Source: Anaspis maculata (Eukaryota > Arthropoda > Insecta > Coleoptera > Scraptiidae). From it: DNA of 64,000 nucleotides. The stretch covers positions 88,891,277-88,955,276 of the forward strand of contig OX421961.1 in NCBI GenBank assembly GCA_949128115.1, given 5' to 3'. Both the position numbers and the translations under genes were made by a program. The notes under the pieces are model-generated. The model made no database searches. It was not told the origin of the DNA and saw nothing but the letters and a program-made list of their open reading frames with translations. Shown here piece after piece: positions 12,427 through 23,100 of the stretch (its first letter is position 1; every line of letters starts with the position of its first letter).

Positions 12427-12575
12427 GGGCTGAATTTCAAGTCCAAGTTGCAACCCGCGTAGCGTGGCGCAAGTAGTCACGTGATCCCTCTGTGCCAATG
12501 AGCATGCCGTTATTGGATCACGTGACTACTTGCGCCACGCTGCGCGGGTTGCAACTCGGACTTGAAATTTGGCCC
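12427..12575. mobile_element. Harbinger-like MITE with TAA target duplication
   Basis: The 149-bp element has inverted arms of about 60 bp starting GGGC (GGGCTGAATTTCAAGTCCAA) and ending GCCC. TAA flanks both sides (12424-12426, 12576-12578). A 3-bp TAA duplication with GGGC-type ends fits PIF/Harbinger MITEs. The arms carry two palindromic TCACGTGA sites (12477-12484, 12518-12525). It lies 1.3 kb upstream of the sima ATG. Confidence 0.8.
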
Positions 12576-12578
12576 TAA

Positions 12579-13884
12579 AGATTTAGTTTGGTGCTCATTT
12601 AAATTGTTCCCAGGCACTGCAACAACATTTGACCAGCAAAATCAGAGTTATTGGTCTATGATGTTCAGTTATAGACGGCTATGAAAAGAAGCTTGATTTA
12701 TTGCACACTCACCAAAGCTAAGCGGTAGCCCAAGACGTTCCTTCTTTATTTTTATAGAGTGAAGGTACCTGTCCAATTTCAGTTTCATTGAATCATAACA
12801 TTCTGTCTATCTGTTGAATTGGTTATACTTTGTGAATCATGAAAATTGTTTATCGTCATTGATAATCATAGGACTGTCTTGATATGAGGATCATAACAAC
12901 TATTATTATGTTAATTCTGAAAGAGATATGTATCTGTACGTATAATTATTATACATAGCTACATACAATAATGCAAACTAGCAAACTAGCTTTTTATTTT
13001 TGTTCTGGATGCGTATGAAAATACGATAGGAGTTGCACGTAGTACGTTTAATTATAAGATGGTATTCCAAGAAAATCTCGTGGTTTCATTAAAACAGGAG
13101 CGTCTGACGAACAACGTTTTTGCTGTCGTGCTAGAAAATAATATTAATTTGAGATTAATCGAGACCAGAACTTGGGATTAGGTTGGGTACCTGTACCTAC
13201 CTAGAAGCTATATATGATTAATTGATCCAACTTTTTGTTTATGTGCAAAGTGTTATTTGTTGTCGTCATAGTTTTTTTTTTTCTTACAAATACCTGAACC
13301 ATAGAGTACGGAACTTGAGGCTTCAGGTGTATCTTCAAAGGATTGTTGTACACTCAGTCTTCAGCTTACCGTATTCAACAAAAATCTTTTTAGTAACAAA
13401 ACAGACGATGCGCCTGGAAATATGTGCGCTATCTATTAGGGATGTTAGAATTTCACTTTTCAAAAGTTTGCTAGACAAATTGCAATGCAAAAAAAACTTA
13501 CCTTACCCTATCAGATTTTTTTATTTTCTGATAAGTATTGAGTGTCGACGGTGGTGTCCCCTGCAAATGGAAAATGATAACATTATTTCTACTTGATCTG
13601 AAGTGTGAGAGATAAGATAATGTCGAAGACGAGCAAAATCCTGAAGTCGCCTGTTAGTTTTCGTTCACTCAGCTGTTGTAACTTGTATGTCGTTTGCCAG
13701 CGATATTTTACATAATTACTTCGGCAACGTGTTACACGAGGGTTTTTGGTTAAAGCCGTTTCTTTCTGCAAGGCTTCGAAACAGTGACATTCAATAATGG
13801 ACCATTAGCATTGCAAATGTCAACCCGTGAAGATAAAATTGGTTCCAGTTTAAGTGAAGAAAATTTTGCATACACTAGACGAAG
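12579..13884. other. Immediate upstream region of sima, presumably promoter and 5' UTR
   Basis: No TATA box or initiator can be chosen with confidence. Short frames here have no homology I recognise. Pyrimidine-rich CTTTCTGCAAG at about 13761-13773 could be a 3' splice site of a 5' untranslated exon. Confidence 0.3.
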
Positions 13885-13975
13885 ATGGAATGCAACAGAT
13901 TTTCAAGCCACCGTCATAACGGCGGAGACGACGAAACTGATTCTCATCAGGATGATCAGTCCAACAGTTCTTTGA
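13817..13975 (+). promoter_or_regulatory. Candidate upstream ORF overlapping the sima start
   Basis: If the transcript begins upstream of 13797, two ATGs precede the sima start. A 3-codon ORF (13797-13808) has A at -3 and G at +4. A 52-codon ORF in another frame starts at 13817 with a weak context (C at -3, T at +4) and runs through the main ATG at 13885. Overlapping upstream ORFs usually lower translation of the main frame. The transcription start is not known, and a 5' untranslated exon boundary near 13775-13785 (after CTGCAAG or AAACAG) is also possible. Confidence 0.3.
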
Positions 13976-14177
13976 ATGCTCTTTCGATAGAGGATTTCGG
14001 ACAAAGTGACGGCTATTCGGTCAAACCTCGCATCATACCAAGCGGCCTTTTGGCACGAGTGGCGCTGCCGTGTCAGTCCTCTGCAGATTGGGATTACGGG
14101 GAATGTTACAGTTACTACGCTAATGGATGTTACAACACTTGTCAGTTCGTTGAATTCGGAGACATTGAGGACTTTAT
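13885..14177 (+). CDS. sima: sima exon 1: start codon and N-terminal region (residues 1-98)
   Basis: The start ATG has a strong context (AAGATGG) and an in-frame TAG sits only seven bases upstream (13876-13878), which fixes the N terminus. The exon ends at GACTTTAT before the donor GTAAGA. The split codon AT|G joins exon 2 to give FM-NNEKRKEKSR, so the basic region follows directly. Residues 1-40 are rich in Asp, Ser, His and Asn. Residues 40-97 have a compact, coding-like composition with repeated Cys and Tyr (CYSYYANGCYNTCQFVEFGD) and an acidic end. No known domain is recognised here. Without splicing, the frame would stop at TAA two bases past the donor G. Confidence 0.87.
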
Positions 14178-17100
14178 GTAAGAAAATGTATTGTGATGTC
14201 ACTTTGTTGTCAGCAGTGATTGGTGAGACCGCCTTTTCAACTTTTGAATGTAATCACTCAAGGCGCAAGATACCAATGACGATGTCTGTTCAATTGAAAA
14301 CGAGATTGAAAACTTGAGGGTCTGTCGTCAACTGTGCGCAATGTGTTTGCCAATAACCACTCTTGAAGCACAAGGTCAGGCATATTTAAACTTCATCGAG
14401 CAATAACTATTGATGCAATGCAATGCTGTAGTTACTTTCACTTAGATAAGAAACTTTTTTGTTATTGACGATTGATTTGATTGATGATGAGGTCAAAATT
14501 GAAACGCTGAATTCTGAAGTGTCTAAAATATTGGGTCTGTTTAAATTCAAAACTAAAATTAGATTTCGAAGTTCAAAATCTACTTTTAAAGTACATACGC
14601 ACTTGTAGTACAGGCGGAACGCAGCAATTATCGAAAATCCACTGCACTTGGTGATACCGAAATGCCACTTGGTACAAATATGCAACACAACAGCTAGTAG
14701 GTATTATTTCAGAAGGGAACCCTAGCGAAATTTCCTTTAGGACTTTTCTTCGGGACGTCGAAGGTCCAAGAAGTTACCATTTTCAAAGCTATGATTGGCT
14801 AGTGATTGTTTCACCAATTTTTATGTTTTCGAGGTCGAGGAACACAATAGAGTAAGTTTCAATGACGTGTGATGAACTAGGGGCCTAACAAATGACTGCA
14901 AAGAGGATGGGATGCGTTTTTTTTCACACGAACTAGTAAGTAGGTAGTTTCAATTTCGAACACATCTTTCTTGACCAGTTTCGTACCATTTCCAACTTGT
15001 CCAATGATGGCTATGAAATTTCGATGGAGATATGTTTGATTGGAAAAACAAAGAAAATTCAGGTGTTTTTTTAGTATAATGTCACAATTTAAATGGCTTC
15101 TGGCAGGCAAATTTAGCAACTTATCAACAGGGGCATGGCAGCATATTATAACTTACAGTTTCAAGTTTTGTTGACACTACAACCACAATTAATTGTCATC
15201 CATCAGCTTTGTCTGCACGGTGTAACAACAAGTTGTGCTCGACCATAGACGGAAACAGTGTTTTAATAAGTGGCTTTCTTTGTAGGCATTTCCAAAGACC
15301 TGGCATTCACAGACATAATCAGGGTAAATTTGTTATCTCAAGGAGGCAATTAAAAATTTCTGCACTGAAGTTACGTCTCGAGATTCTGACACCCGCCGAG
15401 CACTGCATTTCTGATAGAAGACTTTTTTTGGAAAATGTCGGCCACCGCCCTGAAGTAACACAAAAACAACTTTTCTCACTACTAGCTGTGAAGTAGGCCG
15501 TTATTGACCTGCTTAGAGGTCGTGAAGTGATCTTTCACAACCAGTAGGCTGACTGTCACATTATTAACCGCCTGTCAGTATTATTAACCGCCTGTCAGTA
15601 TTATTAACCTCCTGTCACATTTTCAACCTCCTGTCAGTCCTGTCACATTCTACATATATTCTTGAAAAATGGTTACAAATCAAGATTTAATGTTTACTAG
15701 TAGTAAGAAAAATAGTATATAAACCACGGTTGTGAACGCTGTTATAGCTTTGGCGCCTTATATCCCTCAGCTGCGCTTCGGGATTTAAACAGGCGCCGCA
15801 GCTATAACAGCATTCTTCACAACCTTGGTATAAAATATACTATTTCCCGTCTCAAAATTCAAATTTCAGGTTTCAATTTGTTGTAAGTTTCAAATGAATT
15901 GATATAGAAATGGAGGAGAACTTGAATTCCATAACGAAGAAACAAAAAATTTGCAACTTTCAGGCTTTGTGGACCGTGTACGCGAAGTTGATGGCTGCCA
16001 ACCATGGGTGATTGTAGTGTCAAACAAAACTTGAAACTTACTAGACTACAAGATGCTGCCATGCCCCTGTTGAAAAGTTGCGTACCTACTTTGTTTGCCT
16101 GAAGCTACTGAAATAGTGACATTAATAAAAAATACATACCCTGTATACTTACGTTTCATGTTTTCAGAGAATAGTTCCATTACTGTCCTAGCTATTTAGG
16201 AAGAAATGTTTGAAGGAAATTCTTCAATTCAATTTGTCATTTTATACATGAATATCACATGATTGAATTATTTTTTGTTGTTATACAAATCAAAACGAAA
16301 TTTTATTTGAAGAGACGCATAATAATGTTCTTATTTAATTTGAAAAATATGCATTTTCAAAAGAAAAATGATACTTGATGGAAATATCACTCTGATTTCA
16401 CAGGTTCGTGATTTGGTAGTAAGAAGAGACTCTTCTTTATTTAATAGAACATTAAATACTTTGAATCAGAGTTACATTTAAATCATAACACTCTTTTTCC
16501 TAGGAATGTGAATACCGAGGTTTATAACCTTCCCAAATCAAATGTTGGCATTATCGTCATACCCACTTTTTGGTATAAATCCATCATGTTGTTTCTATTA
16601 TAACAGCATTAGAGTTTCCTTTCGTGTATGACATAGATAAGGTAGACAGTCCACGCTGAACATTTATTCAATTCATAATGGTCCTGCCAGATAGAGCAGG
16701 ACTGCTGAAATGCTGAAAAAAGGTGGGAAATTTAAGATATCTTACGAACTTATGCAGGCGGTACGCAGTTCTTCCGTAAATCTAATGCAATTGGTGTCCA
16801 TTATGGGCCACTAATCGAGGTAGCTAAAAACGAAGTACATAATCTAACAAATAAATTTTCAATTTTGAAATTTGATTTTTTTTCAAGTTTTATTGAAGTA
16901 TTATTCTTACTACATATTTATTCTGCGTAATTTATTGTCGTCCCGTGAATGACCGTTCTTGTGTAATTAACACACGAGTCACATGATCGAAAGGAGCACA
17001 TCAAACTTTTGTTCCTTTTGGAAGACTTCCAAGCGCGAGGTTTATCACATGCTTTTCTTCGAAAGTACACCAACTCAAGAGACTACTTATTGACTAAGAT

Positions 17101-20100
17101 CCTGTCGACTAAAATCGGATGCCCACGCTCAGTTTCAAAACAAGGTTTAAGTCTATTGTGTGTTCAGGGAGATAGCTATTTAATAACCATGTGAGAAAAT
17201 GTTCGATGTTTGTTTCCATTGTCGCTTAACATTTTGTTTTTTAATGTTTACAGGAACAATGAGAAACGAAAAGAAAAATCCAGGAATGCCGCCCGATCCC
17301 GGAGATCCCAAGAATCGGTGTACTTCAACGATCTGGCAGAAGCATTGCCTGTTCTTCCAGAGTTCACCGCTCAACTCGACAAGGCTTCAATCATGAGAAT
17401 GGCCATTGCCTATTTACAGACACGTGAGCTAGCTACATTAGGTAAAACATCATATTTTCAATTTTTGTACTTGATTACTGACATGGAATGTTTACAGTGG
17501 AAAAACAGAGAAAGTTATCTGTAATGAGATCTAAATCTGAATTAGAGACAAATGAAGCTGTAGAAGACAACAAGATTGGTCAGATGGTAACAGATCGCAT
17601 GTACTTGAGGACATTGGATGGCTTCGTCGTTGGTATGAAGCCAGACGGCACCTTCGCTTTCGTTTCGGAAAACGTTCAAGACTTCCTTGGAATACAATTT
17701 GTAACGTCCTTTGTAAATGCAGCTTTCCTTTTCTCATCTCTCAATTGCTTCTAGTTGGACGTAGTCGGCCTGACAATCTATGAACTGGTTCATCCTGTTG
17801 AATGCAATGACATCAAGGCTCTTTTGGAACCAAAGGACGAGAAAGAACCGAAAAGCATCATAGTTCGGATGAAGTGCACACTGACAAGTAAAGGAAGAAC
17901 AGTGAATTTCAAATCGGCTTCTTATAAGGTATTTTTTTTTGTTGCCAAATGTTGAAAAGCAGAAAAATAGTGTACCTATCTCATTCAATATTTGTTGAAT
18001 AACCGTCTATTAAGGTCGATTTGCTCAATCCGAGCTTAACTCTGAATTTGGTTTTGTTATCATAGATTTAATACTTGTAATAACAATTTCCACATTGACA
18101 AAACCGGTAAAACCAAGTTTAAAGTTCAAGATGAACTGAACAGCTCCATTCGCCTAATTAAAGGAACTTTTTCTTCGAAAGGGGGCGCTGCGCGCAGTTC
18201 AATATTGCTTAGCAAGAGGGAAACGTGCGTTGCTATATTTGAAGTATCTGCCTACCCACAAAATTCAAGTCGACTGTTGATAATGCATTATGCCAATATG
18301 GAATTGCTATTTGCGATTTCTAGTAACTTGCAACTAAACGCTTGCAGCCACATAGCGGAAAAAAATGAATTCCAGAAATCACACCCAGGACGACCATGCC
18401 TTTTTCGTGGGAAGGAGAATGTACTTTGAAAAAGACCCAAGTAATGTCAATCCCATGCTCCACTTCAACATAATGCATTATTGACAGTCGATTCAAATTT
18501 TGCGGGCGAAAGGTATGGCCTTGGTGGCTGCATGTGGCGGGAACCCACTCAGCGGTCCACAGCGAAATCAGTCCACAGCTCAAACGTCCCACCGGAAAAA
18601 AGTCCACCATGCATTTATCCCCGAATTCTGACACCGCAAAGACATCCACTTCTCAAACGGTCCACCGGAAAAAGGTCCACCATGCATTAATCCCCGAATC
18701 TTCACACCGATAAATCATCCCAAGGCTCAAATGTCCCCCCGGAAAAGAGTCCACGGCTCTGTCATATGCCGCCTACACCCATAGACATTTCAAAACAAGT
18801 AGATGGTCTGTTGAATGTATGTTTGGTTGCATAACTTTAACGGGTGTTTTTTTAAATCTGGCGTCCAAGTATGCTGTGCTCCAGCCGAAAAAAAACTCAT
18901 TCGGCCGGAGCACAGCGTGCTTCGATGCCAGATTCAAAAAAACCACCCGTTATTAGCAAGAAAAATAGCAGCAGTTCATTTCTTGTCCATAATATTACTC
19001 GACAATTGGTCGTTTCTAACAGTGATCAGTGAAAATTTTGGAGATGCGAAGAGATATAGGCTGTCTGATTTCTACATGACTCTAGTGGGCTGCGATTCAG
19101 GCCGCGATCGGCCGATGCCGACCAGAAACTTCATCTTGTTTTGCAATGTCTATGGGCTAAGTCACCTGACACTCCTGACAGTGGATCATTGCGCGGTGGA
19201 CCTTTTTCGCGGTGGCAGAATTCGGGGATAAATGAGTCGTGGATTTTTTTCCGGTGGGACGTTTGAGCTGTGGGCTGATTTCGCTGTGGACTGCTGAATA
19301 TGGACCTCATGTGGCGCTATCGTCGGTAGTCGAATTCACTCATTACAATGTTGCTTGGTGCCTCTCTAACGTGCCTACTATGACCACAACAAAAAACTTG
19401 ACGATAGATGGATGGCAATGATGATATTTTGCAAGTATCTCCAAGACAAGGTTCGTTCGCATGCTGGCAAATTAAGGAGCGTGCAGCAAGGCGAATCAAG
19501 GATGTCTATACATTAACTGGAGAAGAAAGTAGGTACCCACTTCACACAGGATCCATTGTTCTCTTCGGAAGTAGTCCTTTCTTCCCCATTGATTGAGATC
19601 ACCTTACCATCCATCAGTCAGCATCCGTATTATCCATTGCGTCCGGCAATTACCGTCACTGTCTCTGTCAATTTCTCTGAGGGATATCCTACCGTACATA
19701 ATAATAATAGTTCAGCTCTACATCCCATCGAGGGACTGGGCCAACAAAGCGGAAGGTTAGAGCCTCCGTTATACCGTAATAATACCTTGGCATAATACCA
19801 ATTATGCAAATCAAGAGATATTTTCACTACCAAAAACGTCAAAGTGATAATTTTTGACAGTCCAGATCTCTTGATTGAGAGTTCTGAAGTCGATTTATCG
19901 TCCTTTGGTAATTTCAAATCCTGGATTCAGATTTTTACGTCTAAAACTGCAAAGTTTCCTAAGCAGTTGATGTATAGACATCCTCGAGGCGAACGGATCA
20001 TCCTTTAGGCATGTGGATAACACAAAATCTTCACTTGAAAAGCACAAAAAGTGTAAAATGTTATTCATCTGTCGTTCAGTTTTTTTTCAGTTTTTGTTTG

Positions 20101-23100
20101 TTTCATAAGTAGAATTTCAACACTGTAAGTAGAAACAACAAGTGGTTCCAAAGTAAGAAGGGTCGAGGGGTCATAAAAAAGTCGAATTTTGAAAAAAAGA
20201 AACTTCATTGGATTATCATTTGAAACAATTGACAAGTTACAGTCAAATGTCTCAGCAGGTTTGTCAGTTATTTATAAAAAAGCTAAATTTGATAGAACTT
20301 CGAAGAGCTGTATCTCTGTTATTAAGCGTTTGTGGGCATGCTTTTATGGTAAAATCATCCTAATTTTTGACTATCCATCTTTAAAATCAATACGGTTCAA
20401 GTCGGAACACCATGTGTTAAAGTTGTTGTTTTACTACTAGCCATCGACTAAGTACCTCACTATTGAACTGTTCCTGAGTCGCGACGTCGATTTTTTGGTA
20501 TAAAAAATCCTATACTTACTATAAGCCACGGCTGAGAAAACCATTACACTTTCGGCGCCTTATATCCTTCAGCTGCGCTTCGGGATTTAATCTGTCGCCT
20601 CAGCTAGAATAATACTTTCCCAACCTCGGTATACAGGTGTTTTAGAAGCAGGTACCTAGCTATATGTATATCCTCGGCTTCAGCATTCAAAAATATTAAG
20701 TTTTTGATGAAAATGAATTGCAAGAGGTGCTTCTTGAGAAAGTTACGACCCGTCAAAGTTCAATTTTATTTTTTTGTTTGTGACCCAACTTTTTTACCGC
20801 TTAACCGATCAGCTTTGAATTTGGCATACGATATAACACAGTGCGTAGCAATAAAGTGACAGCCGCGATTTCCATGAGATCGATCCTTTGGCTTAGATAA
20901 AATCGAACTTTGAAGGACCGTAACTTTCTTGGGGGCACCTATCTGTCTACGTCACTGGATCGATCTAATGAAAATCGCGGCTGTCACTTTATTGCTATGC
21001 ATTATGGGATATCGTATATCAAATTCGAAGTTGATCAGTTGAGGGCTAAAAAATAAGATAGAAAATTTTGTTTTAAAAATTGAACTTCGAGGGGTTGTAA
21101 CTTTTTTAAGAGTCCTCTGTACGCTCAAAGCAGCTCTGACTAAAAGACCTCTTAATCGAATGCAGTGATTTTCTTCCAACTGGCATCCATTGATTTTACT
21201 TCATATCTCCATACAAACATGTGAAAAGAAAAAAATTCGCGAAAAACCGATCACAGCCGAAGATAGTTGAATTTCACGCTCGTTGTCTTAGGGCCTTTAT
21301 TTGACTTGAAAAAAGTTCTTTTTTATTTAGGATGGACTCTCTACAGTATTCTGCACAATCGTACTGAATCATTAAAAAAATGCTTAAAAATTTGCAACTT
21401 CATATTTTTAGCTGAAAAGTTTTTACTGAGAAACCACCCGGTACGATCGTGCAGAATACTGTTGAGAGTCCACTCTGAAAAAAGGAATTTTTTATGAGTC
21501 GAATAAAGGCTCTAGGATGGCGCGCGTAAACTTTCACAAACTTCGGATATGATCGGTTTTTTCGGATTTTTTTTCTTTCACATGTATATATAGAGATATG
21601 AAGTGAAGTCTCCAAATGCCAGTTGAAAAAAAAATCACAGGCTTCGATTTAGGGGCCTTTTAGTCGGGGCCGCTCTGAGCGTACAGAGGATAGGACTCTT
21701 GAGGGGCACCTCTTGAAGTTCATTCTTACCGCACACTTTATATTTTTGAATGCTGAAGTCGAGAATATATAGCTAGGTACTCACTTCTGAAACACCCTAT
21801 ATGTAATGTATAGTTACTTTTTTTTGTGATATAGAAAAAATTATTAATGATTTTATTGTTTCGTAGAACATTCGCATTACTGGTCATATGGTAGTCGATG
21901 CGCCAGATGCCGATAGAGAAAAGAGTAAAGAAAACGAAGTTTCAAAAGAGGCAAAGTGTTTCGTGGCCTATTGCCGACCGATTCCACATCCCGCCAACAT
22001 CGAAGCTCCATTACCCTGTAGGACGACCTTTATGACAAAACATGATGCAAACTTCAAAATTATACAGGCCGATTGCAAAAAGTTTGTTATTTTATTGTAT
22101 ACAAGAGTAACTGAATTAAAACAAAATCATTTTTAGCATGACGGAAGTTTTGGGCTACAAGGAAGAAGATTTGCTGGGCAAATCAATTTACGAGTTTATC
22201 CATATAAGTGATTACTCCGTTTTCACTGAGGGCGCCAAACACAGTAAGTAAAAGTGAAATTTTGCATATTTTTGCGATAGATTTTGTACTTTAGATCCTT
22301 CTGATCGAAAACTAACGTGAAATCTAAAATTGCATTGGTCAAAGGTTATCTTTGAATGGAAAAACTGCCGTCTGCTTGGTCACACCATTATATGCTAAGA
22401 CGGTGTCAGAACCACCTTTGACCAAAATGATTTTTGATTTTTGTGAAATGGCATCTCGGGAGGCTGTGAAATTTGACATTTGCGCTGGAAATGAATCGTT
22501 TTCCAAGCTTAATCGGATTAGGTGCGTTTTATTTCTTCTACTTTTGCCACTGCTGGCAGAAGCGCCCCATTTTATTGCTCTGTGTATTCTCTCCGGCAGC
22601 TTTTTTTTTCGAACGTCTCGCAAGACGGGAAGAAAAGTAGAAATGTGGTGGGGGTACGTCAAATGCGTCATACTTGTTAATGGGGCCTTGCACTGCCACT
22701 TTTACACACCGAGGGCGCCACGATCGTTGGGGGCAAATTCGACAATTTTGACGGCGTTGACGCTTCAGCGACCGACGTCCGTCACTTCATGTCTTGATTT
22801 GAAATTTGGATAACCTCTGTTTCTTGCTTGACGTCTCCAGTCACTGTCAGTTACTGGTCAAACTACTCAAACTCTCCTGTTTTTCGCGTCGTTACGGCCG
22901 CTTTATCGAAGTAGGCGCCCCCTACAGTAGTGGCGACCTCACGTTGAGTTTTTCAATTGCAAGGCCCCATTATTGGCAAACGGCACAAATTGCACAGTGC
23001 TTGTAGTATCCATCGATCCAGGATCGATTTTGTTTAGCAGTACAGAAATATGAGTAATTTTATTGAGGTTGTTGTATTTTGTCTTTGGTTTTAGTATATG

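Larger units (their letters stand above)
15116..16081. mobile_element. Foldback element in sima intron 1 with nested MITE and minisatellite
   Basis: The terminal segments GCAACTTATCAACAGGGGCA (15116 on) and CCCCTGTTGAAAAGTTGC (ending 16081) are inverted copies. Arms extend about 100 bp and include TTTCAAGTTTTGTT-GACACTACAA. The interior holds an imperfect ~20-bp tandem array (15557-15645) and an independent snap-back MITE (15709-15845). Confidence 0.7.

Noticed and set aside
13784..13975. Alternative sima start at 13784
   Set aside because: The codon there is GTG, not ATG, and the frame does not join exon 2. Only the 13885 frame has correct phase at the 14177 donor.
17009..17194. Additional coding exon before the bHLH
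   Set aside because: The frame is stop-terminated before the exon 2 acceptor and exon 1 already joins exon 2 in phase; no similarity seen.
22352..22813. 153-codon gene in intron 6
   Set aside because: It overlaps another frame on the opposite strand and runs into the GGGGCC MITE. No domain was recognised and it does not fit between exons 6 and 7, whose join is already complete.
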